Below, piece by piece: positions 7,965-17,763 of a DNA stretch of 64,000 bases. The DNA lies in NCBI GenBank assembly GCA_030145195.1, contig JAQYVY010000007.1, positions 1-64,000 of the forward strand. The letters run 5' to 3'. The number at the start of each line of letters is the position of its first letter. Position 1 is the first letter of the stretch. Position numbers and translations under genes: made by a program. The notes beneath the pieces are model-generated. The model was not told the DNA's origin and searched no databases. It saw nothing but the letters and a program-made list of their open reading frames with translations. This DNA comes from Desulfuromonadales bacterium. GTDB lineage: Bacteria; Desulfobacterota; Desulfuromonadia; Desulfuromonadales; BM103.

Positions 7965-9899
7965 TCAATTGCTTGACAAAAGCGGGCGATTTTCCAGCAA
8001 GGGTTGAGGGTCGACGATAAAAACGACCCGACCGTCGCCCTCCACGGTCGCACCGCAGAGGCCCGGCAAGTGATTGAGAGGGAAGCCGAGATTTTTGACA
8101 AAGGCTTCCCGTTGGCCAATGAAACAATCTACTTCTAAACCAATTTTACGACCCTGTAATTCAGTCAGGATCACAAAAGTTATCTCTCCAACAGCCGGTT
8201 CCGGCAAACCCAGAAGCTGCGGCAGGGAGACCAAGCTGAGAACCTCCTCACCCAGGCGGAAAACGCGTTCGCTTCCAGAGCGCTCAATCTCTGCCGTCGG
8301 CAAACCCAAGGTGCGGTCGATACGGGTGATCGGTATCGCCAGAGGATGACCGGCGCAGCGAACCAACAAAATCTTGATGATCGCAATAGAGAGTGGCAAC
8401 CGCAGCTGGAAACGGGAACCCTCGCCAGGAGCGGAAAGAATGTCCAGGCGGCCACCAAGGTTGACAACCGCTGACTTGACGACATCCATGCCAACACCGC
8501 GACCAGAGGTCTCGGTTATCTCCGCAGCCGTTGAGAAGCCCGGCTGGCAGACCAGCATCAGGGCATCGCGATCACTCAGATTTTCAGCTTGTTGTGCAGT
8601 CAACAGACCCTTCTCTACGGCCTGCGAACGCAACCTCTCTGAATCCATGCCGTTGCCATCGTCAGCAACCTCCACCAGCACCAGATCTTTCTCCCGACGA
8701 GCCGAAACGGTGACCGTACCCTCCTCGGCAATTCCGTGATCTACGGCGTTACGAACCAGATGGACCAACGGGTCGGTCAAAGCCTCAAGCACGACCCGGT
8801 CGATCCCAACGTCGGAGCCGGTCAACCTCAAGGTCACTTTTTTACCGGACTTACGGCTCAAATCGCGAACGATACGGGGCAAGCGGCCGGTAATGCTCTC
8901 CAACGGCAACAGCCGGGCTTGCAGCGCATGATGATGCAGATCATCAACCAAGCGCGAGGTTTGCCCCAGGGCTTGCCGAAGCTCATCCCAGTTCCGTCCT
9001 GCAGCGGCGCTATTTAGCAGATAACGCTGGGTAATCAGTTCACCGACCAAGTTGACAACCTGATCCAGAAGCTCGGTGCGAACCCGGATGGTTTTGGCCG
9101 CATCCTCCCGACTCACCTCTTCCCTGCGTCGGTCATCAATAAACCGAACTTGTGCCACATCGGTGATTTTTCGCAGAGCCTCTTCAATATGGTCTTTGGT
9201 CAACGAGGTCCGTAGCCAAGCCTGAATCTGCTGGCAGGGCGCACCGTTGCGCAACGCGTCCAGGTCCGGCTTACTCGACATCAGCTCGCCAAATTTTTCC
9301 AGTTCGCGCAAGACGAGAATCCCGCGGGCCGAGGCCATTACCGTACCTTCGGCCAAACTCACCAAGACCTGAAAAGCATCCGGTTCTTCGATATTGGCCA
9401 GCGGTTCAACGAGATCGGACGGCTCAACCTCGACAGCAACCAGAGGCAGAGACTGATCGTCGTTGCCATTAACCTGCGGAGGGGAAGACACGTCGGCCTC
9501 AGCCACCAAAACAACCTCGGTTGACGGCGAGCGCTGTAAAAATTCATCGATGGAACGCTCTGCGCTCTTTGCCGTCATATCGTCAAGCAAACCTTCAAGC
9601 AGATCGATCCCAGCCAAGAGATAGTCGACCGTTGCCGCAGGCACGACCCCGGTCTTACGGAAGCCATCGAGCAGATCCTCCAAATGGTGAGACAGCTGTG
9701 CGGTACGATTGAAACCCATGGTCGCAGCCATGCCCTTGAGCGAATGGGCTTCGCGGAAGAGAGTATCAATCGTTTCACGATTGCCCGGCTGCTGTTCCAA
9801 CTCGACCACCAGCTGATTAAGATTATTCAGATGTTCCCGGGTTTCAGAGAAAAAGAGCTCCCGGTACTGAGACATGTCCATAAAGTTTCCGTCTGACAA
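7965..9899 (-). CDS. cheA: CheA chemotaxis histidine kinase
   Basis: 644 residues. Domain order is an N-terminal Hpt domain with phosphorylated His in REAHSLKGMAATMG (about residue 52), a P2 response-regulator docking region (about 185-250), a dimerisation helix pair (VRVRTELLDQVVNLVGELI), an ATPase domain with N box RNAVDHGIA, G1 DDGNGMD and G2 GRGVGMDVV, and a C-terminal CheW-like regulatory domain from about residue 510. CheA phosphorylates CheY (9908-10270) in response to receptor signals. It lies between cheY and cheC in one transcript. It stops four bases before the repeat element. Confidence 0.97.
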   Translation of the reverse strand: MSDGNFMDMSQYRELFFSETREHLNNLNQLVVELEQQPGNRETIDTLFREAHSLKGMAATMGFNRTAQLSHHLEDLLDGFRKTGVVPAATVDYLLAGIDLLEGLLDDMTAKSAERSIDEFLQRSPSTEVVLVAEADVSSPPQVNGNDDQSLPLVAVEVEPSDLVEPLANIEEPDAFQVLVSLAEGTVMASARGILVLRELEKFGELMSSKPDLDALRNGAPCQQIQAWLRTSLTKDHIEEALRKITDVAQVRFIDDRRREEVSREDAAKTIRVRTELLDQVVNLVGELITQRYLLNSAAAGRNWDELRQALGQTSRLVDDLHHHALQARLLPLESITGRLPRIVRDLSRKSGKKVTLRLTGSDVGIDRVVLEALTDPLVHLVRNAVDHGIAEEGTVTVSARREKDLVLVEVADDGNGMDSERLRSQAVEKGLLTAQQAENLSDRDALMLVCQPGFSTAAEITETSGRGVGMDVVKSAVVNLGGRLDILSAPGEGSRFQLRLPLSIAIIKILLVRCAGHPLAIPITRIDRTLGLPTAEIERSGSERVFRLGEEVLSLVSLPQLLGLPEPAVGEITFVILTELQGRKIGLEVDCFIGQREAFVKNLGFPLNHLPGLCGATVEGDGRVVFIVDPQPLLENRPLLSSN

Positions 9900-9907
9900 C
9901 CTTCGCT

Positions 9908-10270
9908 TTACTGCATAATCCGCTTCACGATTTCAAGAACCTTCTCTTCCTTAAACGGCTTAACGATAAAATCACGCGCACCGGACTCGACCGCTTCCAG
10001 AACCAGCGAATCCTGACCGAGGGCACTGACCATAACAACACACGCGTTCGGGTCGTCAGCCATGATCTCCTGCAGAGCCTCAATACCACTTTTTTTGGGC
10101 ATGACAATGTCCATGGTTACCAGATCGGGCTTAGTCTCCCGGTAAAGTTCCCGAGCTCTCTCACCGTTCTCGGCCTCAGCGACCACCTCGTACCCCGCCC
10201 GGACGAAGATTTCCTTGAGTATATTGCGCATAAAGAGCGCATCATCGACAACCATCACCCGTAAGGGCAT
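9908..10270 (-). CDS. cheY: CheY-type single-domain response regulator
   Basis: 120 residues from the ATG at 10270, chosen for its AGGAGG ribosome binding site; the longer frame reads into cheW. All receiver residues are present: acidic pair in VMVVDDALF, phospho-acceptor Asp in LVTMDIVMPKK, conserved Ser in VVMVSALGQ and Lys in FIVKPFKEEK. It carries the signal from CheA to the motor or another target. It stands 13 bases after cheW and 8 bases before cheA. Confidence 0.95.
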   Translation of the reverse strand: MPLRVMVVDDALFMRNILKEIFVRAGYEVVAEAENGERARELYRETKPDLVTMDIVMPKKSGIEALQEIMADDPNACVVMVSALGQDSLVLEAVESGARDFIVKPFKEEKVLEIVKRIMQ

Positions 10271-10283
10271 AGGATCCTCCTGA

Positions 10284-10703
10284 TTATTGATAAAGCTTTC
10301 GTAGTTGTTTAAGGATTTCGTCAAGATCAAGCAGGTTGACCAGCGTTCCATCCATATCGACCACACCGCGCGCGGCATTCTTGCTCTCGCCGGTGAGGTT
10401 GGATTGCAACGCAGCCAGATCGAGCTTAACGATGCGCTGTACCAGAGTCACGGCCAGAGCCAGAGATTGATATTCTGCGGTTAACACCACCCGCCGGTGA
10501 TCCAGTTGCTCACTATCGAAACCAAGCAGCCGGGGCAAATCGACCAGCGACAGGATTTGACCGTGGAAATTGATTGCACCGAGCAGAGCCCCATCGGCAC
10601 GCGGCACGAAGTGCAGAGCGGGCTTCTCCACGACTTCTTGAATCGCCTCAATCTCCAGACCGTAAGTCTCTTCGGCAAGTGTAAAAATCAGGATTAGAGC
10701 CAT
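10284..10703 (-). CDS. cheW: CheW receptor-kinase coupling protein
   Basis: 139 residues forming a single CheW domain: FTLAEETYGLEIEAIQEVVE at the start, GAINFHGQILSLVDLPRLLG in the middle, and LVNLLDLDEIL at the end. CheW links the receptor tips to CheA. It starts two bases after the mcp stop, so it is coupled to the receptor in this operon. Confidence 0.95.
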   Translation of the reverse strand: MALILIFTLAEETYGLEIEAIQEVVEKPALHFVPRADGALLGAINFHGQILSLVDLPRLLGFDSEQLDHRRVVLTAEYQSLALAVTLVQRIVKLDLAALQSNLTGESKNAARGVVDMDGTLVNLLDLDEILKQLRKLYQ

Positions 10704-10705
10704 AA

Positions 10706-11980
10706 TCAGTCTTGCTCTTCCTTAGACAGCTTGAACTGCTTGACCATGTCGAGCATGGTTTCGGACAGCTGGGACAGATCTACCGCAGATTGCACCATCT
10801 CCTCCATCGCAGCCGATTGCTCCTGGGTAGCAGCCGAGACTTGTTCGGTGGCCGCGGCGTTATCAGACACCACCCTGTCAATTTCGTCGATCGACCGAGT
10901 AATGCGCTCGGCGCTGGAGATCTGTTGCCCAGCGAGCTCAGCGATGCCATTAGCTTTGGCACGAGTCCCTTCAGCATTCTCGGTAATCGCGACAAACGCC
11001 TGGCTGGTTCGGTCAACAGCATCCCGGCCGCTTTCCATCTCCTCAATCGCCTGAGCCATGGAGGACTGAACCTGCTGGCCTTCGTCACGGATTCCCTCAA
11101 CCAGAAGGGTAATCTCGTCGGCAGAGGCGGTGGTCGAATCAGCCAGCTTACTGACCTCTTCAGCCACGACCGCGAAACCACGACCGTATTCACCGGCCCG
11201 GGCCGCTTCAATGGTGGCATTGAGCGCCAGCAAATTGGTCTTCTGGGCGATCGCGTTGATCACATCGACAAACTTGTTTATTTTCTGGAGCTGGGCGATA
11301 AAAGTGACCATCTGTTGACCGCTGCTTTCGACTTCGGCCAGCACCTGACGAATATGGCCAAGGCTGGCATCGGCCAGAGTACCGCCGCTCCGGGCCGTAT
11401 CCACAGTCTGGTTGGCCGCTTCGGCAACCTTTTTCGCCGACGCAGCGACTAGATTGATCGACATGGCGACTTCCTTGAACAACCGGTTTGACTGTTCAAC
11501 CATTTCCGCCTGGGTCTCCGCACCTTTGCTGATCTGATTAACTGTCCCGGCCACTTCCTGAGCCGACGCCGACATCTGCTGCGAGGTGCCTGAAAGGTTT
11601 TGCGCCGAGCCAGCAATATTGAAAGCAGTGCCCCGGATATCGCCAACCAGCTTACGCAGACGCTCCTGGGTCTGGTTCATGGACGCCGCCAGATCGCTCG
11701 ACTCATCGGGGAAACGACTCTCTTTGAGTTTGATGTCTTCGGACAGGTCGCCTTGACTAATCCGGTCACCGGCTGCTGTCAGATGTCGGATATTTGCGGT
11801 AAACGCCTTGGAAAAAATCACCCCGATGATTAGACCGAGAACCAGCGCACAGGCAATGGAAAGCACCTGTTGAAACTCAGCTGGAACCGCACTGTAGGGA
11901 ATTGCCAAATTGACCAAGACCCCGGAAACAACCACAGTCATAAAACCAATTATAAATTTGTAGCTGATTTCTATGCGCAT
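10706..11980 (-). CDS. methyl-accepting chemotaxis protein without a large sensor domain
   Basis: 424 residues from the ATG at 11980 (seven bases after AAGGAG); an ATG one codon earlier is also possible. Two membrane spans ([19 protein letters not shown] and [18 protein letters not shown]) are separated by only about 15 residues, so there is no sizeable periplasmic ligand domain. HAMP follows, then the cytoplasmic signalling domain with the tip [20 protein letters not shown] and [13 protein letters not shown]. Sensing must come through the membrane, HAMP or partner proteins. It sits within the che operon next to cheW. Confidence 0.93.
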   Translation of the reverse strand: MRIEISYKFIIGFMTVVVSGVLVNLAIPYSAVPAEFQQVLSIACALVLGLIIGVIFSKAFTANIRHLTAAGDRISQGDLSEDIKLKESRFPDESSDLAASMNQTQERLRKLVGDIRGTAFNIAGSAQNLSGTSQQMSASAQEVAGTVNQISKGAETQAEMVEQSNRLFKEVAMSINLVAASAKKVAEAANQTVDTARSGGTLADASLGHIRQVLAEVESSGQQMVTFIAQLQKINKFVDVINAIAQKTNLLALNATIEAARAGEYGRGFAVVAEEVSKLADSTTASADEITLLVEGIRDEGQQVQSSMAQAIEEMESGRDAVDRTSQAFVAITENAEGTRAKANGIAELAGQQISSAERITRSIDEIDRVVSDNAAATEQVSAATQEQSAAMEEMVQSAVDLSQLSETMLDMVKQFKLSKEEQD

Positions 11981-12026
11981 CATTCCTCTCCTTGCTAACC
12001 AGTCATCGATAAAAGCCAGAAGTCCA

Positions 12027-12908
12027 TCATTGGCCGCGCCCCGGGGCAACAGGTTCGACTTCGCCTTCCGCCTTCCGGCGATAGATTCGCTCTAGCGGAA
12101 AATCAGACCAATATAATTCACGAACGGCACCGACCAGCGCTTCGGAACGTCCCAGCACCAAAGCTCCGTACTGCGGCATTGCTGACGCAAACCGAGTCAA
12201 GATTCGATCCTGCTCCGCGCGGGTAAAATAGATCAAGACGTTGCGACACAAAATCAGATCGGCCGCAGGATAATCGGACGCCGTCATGATATTGTGTTGT
12301 AAAAACTCCACCTTGTCACGAATTCGCTCGACCAGACGGAACCGGTTGCCTTCGGCAAAGAAATACTCCTTTAGCACCGCCTCTGGCACCTCATTAAGGC
12401 GAACGGGATCGAACAAAGCTTCCCGGGCCATGGCTAGGACCGGCTCGCTGACATCCGTGGCAATGATCCGAACCTCTAGATCAGAAATAGCCATTTCATC
12501 AACCAGCAAAGCAAGAGAATAGGGCTCTTCGCCTGAAGCACAGCCCACACTCCAGAGCGTCAGCTCACGACGGCCAAGGGCCCTGGCCTGCCGACAAAGA
12601 TCGGGTAGAACAGTTCCTTCCAGAACCCGGAAGGTGTCGGGGTTGCGAAAAAACCTGGAAACGTGGATGGAAATGGTCGCAAGCAGGGTGTCGAGCTCGT
12701 CGCAATCACTCTCCAGCAGCTGCAGATAGGTCTCAAAATCGGTGACCTTGCAAGCCCGCAGACGCTTGGCAATGCGGCGTCTGATGCAACGGTCCTTGTA
12801 TTGATCGAGATCAAACTGGCGGTGACGACGCAACAGAGCCGTGATCTGCGTAATTTCGGCGTCAGTAAGATCGTCACCTGTCCACATTTTTTGCGTTTGC
12901 TCTGTCAT
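12027..12908 (-). CDS. cheR: CheR chemoreceptor methyltransferase
   Basis: 293 residues. An N-terminal helical domain (about 12-70) precedes the SAM-binding methyltransferase domain with [16 protein letters not shown] near residue 125, [12 protein letters not shown] and [10 protein letters not shown]. It methylates receptor glutamates. It is the first gene of the operon. The usual partner methylesterase gene cheB is not in the cluster, so demethylation must be supplied by a gene elsewhere or replaced by CheD deamidation. Confidence 0.95.
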   Translation of the reverse strand: MTEQTQKMWTGDDLTDAEITQITALLRRHRQFDLDQYKDRCIRRRIAKRLRACKVTDFETYLQLLESDCDELDTLLATISIHVSRFFRNPDTFRVLEGTVLPDLCRQARALGRRELTLWSVGCASGEEPYSLALLVDEMAISDLEVRIIATDVSEPVLAMAREALFDPVRLNEVPEAVLKEYFFAEGNRFRLVERIRDKVEFLQHNIMTASDYPAADLILCRNVLIYFTRAEQDRILTRFASAMPQYGALVLGRSEALVGAVRELYWSDFPLERIYRRKAEGEVEPVAPGRGQ

Positions 12909-13109
12909 GATCCACCACTGAAAGTTTTCGTGCGACCAAAGGGCGTTACAACTTTAACAAAATTTTTGCCGGTTATTGCCAAAGCAATACGTCCAAGGGA
13001 GAGCAGCAGCTAAAGCCAAGGAACGAAACTTTTCCGGAACGACGACTTGCGAGCGATCCCTTGATTCTTCTAAGCTTTGGTGTTGAAGGCCTATCATTCT
13101 TTGTTCCGG

Positions 13110-14105
13110 TTATCGCTCCGAACAGAAATGATCATAGCCGCGGGCAAGAAGGGGGCGAATTTCGCCATCAACCGTTCGTACGGAAGTGCATCCGGGGCCT
13201 TGCTTTACCACTCCGATTGGAGTAACACAGACCCCCAGATGCTGACCAAGTGCCATCGCAGCCTCCGCCCGTTCCGGGGCCACACTGAAGAGCAGTTCGT
13301 AATCCTCCCCGCCATGAAGGGGCAGGTGGCCAAGATCGGGGTTCACCGACAACTGTCGGCGAAAAGCCTCTGATAGCGGCAAGCTCTCTGGATTGATCAG
13401 GGCGTCAACTTTTGAAGCCCTCAAGATATGCGCCAAATCCGAGGCTAAGCCATCAGAAAGATCGATCATGGCCTTAGCCAGCTGCTGCTCGGCCAGCAAA
13501 CGACCGAGTTCAACTCGTGGGGTTGGCCGATGGTGACGCGCCAGCAAAGCCGCTTCCGGCTGCCTACCATCACACAGCAACTGCAAAGCCAGAGCACTAT
13601 CACCCAAAGAACCGGAAACCATCAGGAGGTCTCCGGGCTCCGCGCCAGCACGGCCGACAGACTGACCCGCAGGCGCACTGCCTTCGACTGTTACCGAGAT
13701 CATCCAGGGGCCGGGACTGCGACAGGTGTCTCCACCAACCAGCGTGACCTCATAGCTGTTCGCTTCAGCCAGGGCTCCGTCCAAAAAGTCATTGATCCTG
13801 TTCAAATCAACATCAACTGGACAGGCCAAACCCAGGTAGAGGTAGCGTGGAGTACCACCCATGGCCGCAATATCGCTGAGGTTAACCGCTATGGCTTTAT
13901 GGCCCAGTGCTTCCGCATCGGTCCAGTCAAAGCGAAAATGCACTGTTTCAATCAGTAAGTCTGTTGAAGTGAGCAAACGATGGCCTGCCGGGAGTTCGAC
14001 CTCGGCGGCATCGTCACCAATCCCACGATGCACTCCGCAGCCGTCTGACACCTTCTCGCGGATCATTCCAATCAATCCAAATTCGCCTAGTTTGCCAAGC
14101 TTCAA
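13110..14105 (-). CDS. thiL: ThiL thiamine-monophosphate kinase
   Basis: 331 residues. ThiL phosphorylates thiamine monophosphate to the active cofactor thiamine diphosphate. Marks of the PurM/ThiL fold are GIGDDAAEVE near the start (ATP/Mg binding), TTDLLIE-like STDLLIETVHF, GGDTCRSPG, MIDLSDGLASD and LPLHGGEDYELLF. The gene begins with TTG, seven bases after GGGAG; no in-frame ATG fits. It stands alone between pckA and cheR. Confidence 0.95.
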   Translation of the reverse strand: MKLGKLGEFGLIGMIREKVSDGCGVHRGIGDDAAEVELPAGHRLLTSTDLLIETVHFRFDWTDAEALGHKAIAVNLSDIAAMGGTPRYLYLGLACPVDVDLNRINDFLDGALAEANSYEVTLVGGDTCRSPGPWMISVTVEGSAPAGQSVGRAGAEPGDLLMVSGSLGDSALALQLLCDGRQPEAALLARHHRPTPRVELGRLLAEQQLAKAMIDLSDGLASDLAHILRASKVDALINPESLPLSEAFRRQLSVNPDLGHLPLHGGEDYELLFSVAPERAEAAMALGQHLGVCVTPIGVVKQGPGCTSVRTVDGEIRPLLARGYDHFCSER

Positions 14106-14192
14106 AGCATTTACTCCCAGTTTCTTAATATTTAATGCTCTATTCTCATTTGTGAAAACTTATCTGTCAAGCAGAGTTATCGACGACCTAAC

Positions 14193-14226
14193 AAAAAAGG
14201 ACGTCCCAATCGAGACGCCCTTTTTT
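14193..14226 (-). terminator. terminator after pckA
   Basis: AAAAAAGG...CCTTTTTT with an inner CGTC/GACG stem forms a hairpin with T-tracts on both strands, 25 bases beyond the pckA stop. Confidence 0.85.
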
Positions 14227-14250
14227 ACCAGTTCAATTTTCTAAGACAAC

Positions 14251-15831
14251 TCAGACCTGCGGACCCGCCTGAGTGTAATCGAAATCATCATTGTCGGTTA
14301 TGTACTTCCTGAAGTTCTGAATAAACATGCCGGCCAGTTTGTTGGCAGTATTATCGAAGCTTTCTTTATCAGCCCAGGAATTGCGCGGATTGAGCAGTTG
14401 GCTGTCAACTCCCGGCAGACTCTTGGGAATATCGAGACGGAACCAACGGGTCTGGTCAAACTCGACATTGTTGATGCTGCCATCAAGAATGGCGTCGATG
14501 CAGGCGCGGGTCGCCTTGATGCTCATGCGTTTGCCGACGCCATAACCGCCGCCGACCCAACCGGTGTTGACCAGATAGGCGTTGACGTTGTGCTTCTCCA
14601 TCTTTTCGCCGAGCAGCTTGGCATAAGCCGTGGGGTGCAGTGGCAGGAAGGCTTCGCCGAAGCAGGCCGAGAAGGTCGCCTGCGGCTCAGTAACGCCGCG
14701 TTCGGTACCGGCAACCTTGGCAGTATAGCCGGAAAGGAAATAGTACATCGCCTGCTCCTTGGTCAGTTTGGAGACCGGCGGCAGAACACCGAACGCATCG
14801 CAGGTAAGGAAGATGATATTCTCCGGATGACCACCCTTGAGGCTCGGGTCATGGTTCTCGATATGCTCAATCGGGTAAGAAACCCGAGTGTTTTCGGTTT
14901 TGGCATCACTGTCAAAATCGATAACACCATCATCGTTAGCGACAACATTCTCCAGCAGGGCATTGCGCTGAATGGCCTTATAGATCTCCGGCTCGTTGTC
15001 GGCACTTAAATTGATGGTTTTGGCATAGCAACCACCCTCAAAATTGAAGATACCGTCTTCATCCCAGCCGTGCTCGTCATCGCCAATCAACTTGCGATTG
15101 GGGTCGGTGGAGAGAGTGGTCTTGCCCGTACCGGACAGGCCGAAGAAGAGAGCTACATCGCCACCTTTACCGACGTTTGCCGAGCAGTGCATGGAGAGTA
15201 TCTCCTGCATCGGCAGCCAGTAGTTCATCATGGTGAAAATGCCTTTTTTCATCTCGCCGCCGTACCAGGTGCCGCCGATGATTGCCACGTTTTTCTCAAT
15301 GTTGAAGACAATGAAAACTTCGGAGTTGAGACCGTGCTGCTCCCACTTCTCGTTGGTCAGGCTACTCGCTTTGTAAACGGTGAATTGAGGAGCAAAACCT
15401 TCGAGGTCATCTGCGGTGGGACGGATGAACATGTTTTTCACAAAATGAGACTGCCAGGCAAACTCAGTGACAAAACGAACCGAGGTGCGGGTCTTTTCAT
15501 TGGCGCCGCAGAAGCCGTCGGTGACATAGATATCCTTACCATCCAGATAGTTGATCACTTCGTCATAAAGTTCATCGAATACCTCAGGAGCCATGGCCTG
15601 ATTGATTTTCCCCCAGGCGATATTCTCAAAAGAGGGTTTCTGGTGAACAAAGTATTTGTCCTTGGGTGAACGGCCGGTGAACTTGCCGGTATCCACCATC
15701 ATGGTGCCATTTTCAGAGACGACGCCCTCGTTGTTGCTGCTTTCCAGCACGAACAATTCATCATAATCAAGATTGTGACGAACTGTACCGATACTTTTCA
15801 GTCCGAGTTCCTGGGCGGTAAGGTTTTGCAT
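14251..15831 (-). CDS. pckA: ATP-dependent phosphoenolpyruvate carboxykinase
   Basis: 526 residues from the ATG at 15831, which has AGGGAG eight bases upstream; a longer in-frame start is not needed for a family of about 530. The enzyme converts oxaloacetate and ATP to PEP, CO2 and ADP in gluconeogenesis. Key motifs are TGRSPKDKY near the N-terminus, the kinase-1a P-loop [11 protein letters not shown], the metal-binding stretch IGDDEHGW and the C-terminal RMSIKATRA. It has its own promoter and a strong terminator. Confidence 0.97.
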   Translation of the reverse strand: MQNLTAQELGLKSIGTVRHNLDYDELFVLESSNNEGVVSENGTMMVDTGKFTGRSPKDKYFVHQKPSFENIAWGKINQAMAPEVFDELYDEVINYLDGKDIYVTDGFCGANEKTRTSVRFVTEFAWQSHFVKNMFIRPTADDLEGFAPQFTVYKASSLTNEKWEQHGLNSEVFIVFNIEKNVAIIGGTWYGGEMKKGIFTMMNYWLPMQEILSMHCSANVGKGGDVALFFGLSGTGKTTLSTDPNRKLIGDDEHGWDEDGIFNFEGGCYAKTINLSADNEPEIYKAIQRNALLENVVANDDGVIDFDSDAKTENTRVSYPIEHIENHDPSLKGGHPENIIFLTCDAFGVLPPVSKLTKEQAMYYFLSGYTAKVAGTERGVTEPQATFSACFGEAFLPLHPTAYAKLLGEKMEKHNVNAYLVNTGWVGGGYGVGKRMSIKATRACIDAILDGSINNVEFDQTRWFRLDIPKSLPGVDSQLLNPRNSWADKESFDNTANKLAGMFIQNFRKYITDNDDFDYTQAGPQV

Positions 15832-16182
15832 TGTGTGACTCCCTAAAGTTCGCGGAAGAGCAACTCTTCCTTCGGTTTGATCCTGACTCACGTTAGGTAA
15901 AAAGAAGGGGCCCATTACCGAAATAATTCAGTAACAAGCCAAACAACTGCAACCTTTTCAGACCTTGCAATTACGACTAGTACGGTTAACTATAAAGCGC
16001 CTTTGTCTAAAAATCAACACGGCCGGCAAAACAATCCAAGCATAAGAGACGCTGTTCTAATTTTAGCTAAAAGATTAAAAGTGCGGCACTCTAACAAATT
16101 TAGCCAGAATAAAAAAGAGAAATTTTTACTAAAACCCGTTGGTGTTGTATCTAGCTCTTATCATTCGGGTTATTTTTCTAGA
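15832..16182. other. AT-rich intergenic region before pckA
   Basis: 351 bases without a gene. It holds the pckA promoter and leader. A weak AACCCG / CGGGTT pair (about 16135-16172) might end the haem lipoprotein transcript. I see nothing else. Confidence 0.5.
15989..16017 (-). promoter_or_regulatory. pckA promoter
   Basis: On the minus strand TTGATT and TATAGT are separated by exactly 17 bases, about 160 bases before the pckA start, which implies a long leader. Confidence 0.6.
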
Positions 16183-16599
16183 TCAAGGTCCTCGGGACTG
16201 CAGATAAGCAACGAGCTGCCAGATTTGCTGCTCGGTTAAATAACCGCCCCAAGCGGGCATGACCGAGCCCTGCGAGCGGTAAGGCTCGACATTTTTGCCA
16301 CTCTCGATCCGCCAATAGAGATAAGCAGGATCCGTCTTTGGGTCATTTATATTGGTAAAATCTGGAGCTGGCGGATCAAAGAAGACCGCCCGATCGGACC
16401 GCCCTTCGCTTAGTTTACCATGGCAGGAGGCACACTTGTCGTGAAACAAAGTATATCCGGCGCTCAACTGTGCAGCCTCCCGCAACAGGCCCTCTGGCAT
16501 CTGACGCTGCGGATAATCGACCCGACTCTCTCCACAACCGAAAAGCACCAAAGAAAGGACTATGGCCCGTCGCAATAAATTGCCATAGGACCTTTTCAT
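16183..16599 (-). CDS. monohaem c-type cytochrome lipoprotein
   Basis: 138 residues. The N-terminus MKRSYGNLLRRAIVLSLVLF runs into GCGES, a lipobox-like site that suggests a lipid-anchored periplasmic protein. One haem site CASCH stands near residue 56; the sixth ligand may be Met in GSVMPAWGGYLT, and the C-terminal helix QQIWQLVAYLQS is typical of class I cytochromes c. As last gene of the hydrogenase cluster it could pass electrons between hydrogenase and the quinone or cytochrome pool, but that is inference from position. Confidence 0.88.
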   Translation of the reverse strand: MKRSYGNLLRRAIVLSLVLFGCGESRVDYPQRQMPEGLLREAAQLSAGYTLFHDKCASCHGKLSEGRSDRAVFFDPPAPDFTNINDPKTDPAYLYWRIESGKNVEPYRSQGSVMPAWGGYLTEQQIWQLVAYLQSRGP

Positions 16600-16608
16600 T
16601 CTGTTCCT

Positions 16609-17091
16609 TTATTTATCTCTCGCATCAAACTGAACGCCCCAGCCTTGCAGTTCCTCCAGCACCCGAGTCACCACCGGCTCAACGGCCGCTTCCGCAGTCG
16701 CGGTTAATTCGGTCCCCATCTCGATACACTCGGGTTGAACGCCCCATACGACCAGATTGGTTGGAACATGCCCTTGTAACTCAGCCACGGCAAGCAGGTC
16801 CTGCAAACCCATTTGGTGAACCGAGAGTTTACTGGCAAACGCTCGCGGCACGTCTTCACCCTCCAGACGAAAAATCTCGCCCGGTACAGCCCGCATATCC
16901 ACAGCATCGATGATTAACAACGATTCAAGTTCTTCTAGGTGGGGCAATAGATCCAGACCGAGGGTGCCGCCGTCAAGTAGCTGCACCGGGCCATGAAAGT
17001 GGTAACGGGATGAAAGCGTTGTCGCCACTTTCACCCCGAACCCATCATCAGTCATAATCGTATTGCCCAGTCCAAGGACCAGGATTGACAT
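16609..17091 (-). CDS. NiFe hydrogenase maturation protease (HyaD/HybD family)
   Basis: 160 residues. This endopeptidase removes the C-terminal tail of the hydrogenase large subunit after nickel insertion. Ni-sensing residues are visible in GLGNTIMTDDGFG, LIIDAVDM and LSVHQMGLQDLL. Its start overlaps the cytochrome b stop by one base (TAATG), with AGGA inside the preceding gene, so it is coupled to it. Its substrate is almost certainly the large subunit two genes upstream. Confidence 0.94.
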   Translation of the reverse strand: MSILVLGLGNTIMTDDGFGVKVATTLSSRYHFHGPVQLLDGGTLGLDLLPHLEELESLLIIDAVDMRAVPGEIFRLEGEDVPRAFASKLSVHQMGLQDLLAVAELQGHVPTNLVVWGVQPECIEMGTELTATAEAAVEPVVTRVLEELQGWGVQFDARDK

Positions 17092-17744
17092 TAAAGATCC
17101 TCCGGTTCAATAAAACGGTAACCGCTGAAAATGCCGCTCATGGTGCCGTTGCGTTCCTTGACGTCCATCAACCAGCCGCTATAAACGTGGTTGATGATAA
17201 AACCAGCCAGTAGCCACATAACACCGTGATGTAGTAAGCGCAGCCACTGGTTGCCCACTAGCACATTGAGTCCGCCAAGAATTCCTTCCCAAAAGCCACC
17301 CGGTGCAAACTGCCCGTACATGGCAAAGCCTGAGACAATTTGGAAAATAAAGAGGGCGAAGATGCCGAGATAGGCTGTTGCCGCCACCGGGTTGTGGCCG
17401 GTCTCGTAAGAGATCTGCTTGCCGGTGAAGGTGTAGTAGCGGAACATCTTAATGAATGCCGTTCGTCCTTCTTTGGTCAGCCAAGGGAAGAAAGCTCGCC
17501 ACGAAGCATGCTGATTGCCGATGAACATCCAGACGATACGGGCTGCCACCGACACCGCAAACAGGTAGGCGAAGGAGAAATGCAACATCCGCATCCAGCC
17601 CATGATGTACATCGAGGTGTCTGGTGCCGTCATGAAAGGGCTGCCGATATAAAAACCGGTAACTGACAGCATGATCATGGAGATCACGTTAATCCAGTGG
17701 CAGATGCGAACCGGCCATTCCCATACGTAATATATGCGTAGCAT
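17091..17744 (-). CDS. hydrogenase cytochrome b subunit (HyaC family)
   Basis: 217 residues from the ATG at 17744, supported by AAGGAGG; a longer frame overlapping the large subunit is rejected. It has about four membrane spans, with likely haem ligands in VRICHWINV, RMLHFSFAYLF and WLRLLHHGVMWLL. It anchors the hydrogenase to the periplasmic face of the inner membrane and delivers electrons to quinone. It lies 20 bases after the large-subunit stop. Confidence 0.95.
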   Translation of the reverse strand: MLRIYYVWEWPVRICHWINVISMIMLSVTGFYIGSPFMTAPDTSMYIMGWMRMLHFSFAYLFAVSVAARIVWMFIGNQHASWRAFFPWLTKEGRTAFIKMFRYYTFTGKQISYETGHNPVAATAYLGIFALFIFQIVSGFAMYGQFAPGGFWEGILGGLNVLVGNQWLRLLHHGVMWLLAGFIINHVYSGWLMDVKERNGTMSGIFSGYRFIEPEDL

Positions 17745-17763
17745 GGTATGCGCCTCCTTATCT

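Noticed and set aside
14398-15009. 203-codon plus-strand ORF opposite pckA
   Set aside because: Antisense to a conserved enzyme gene; no similarity or ribosome binding site.
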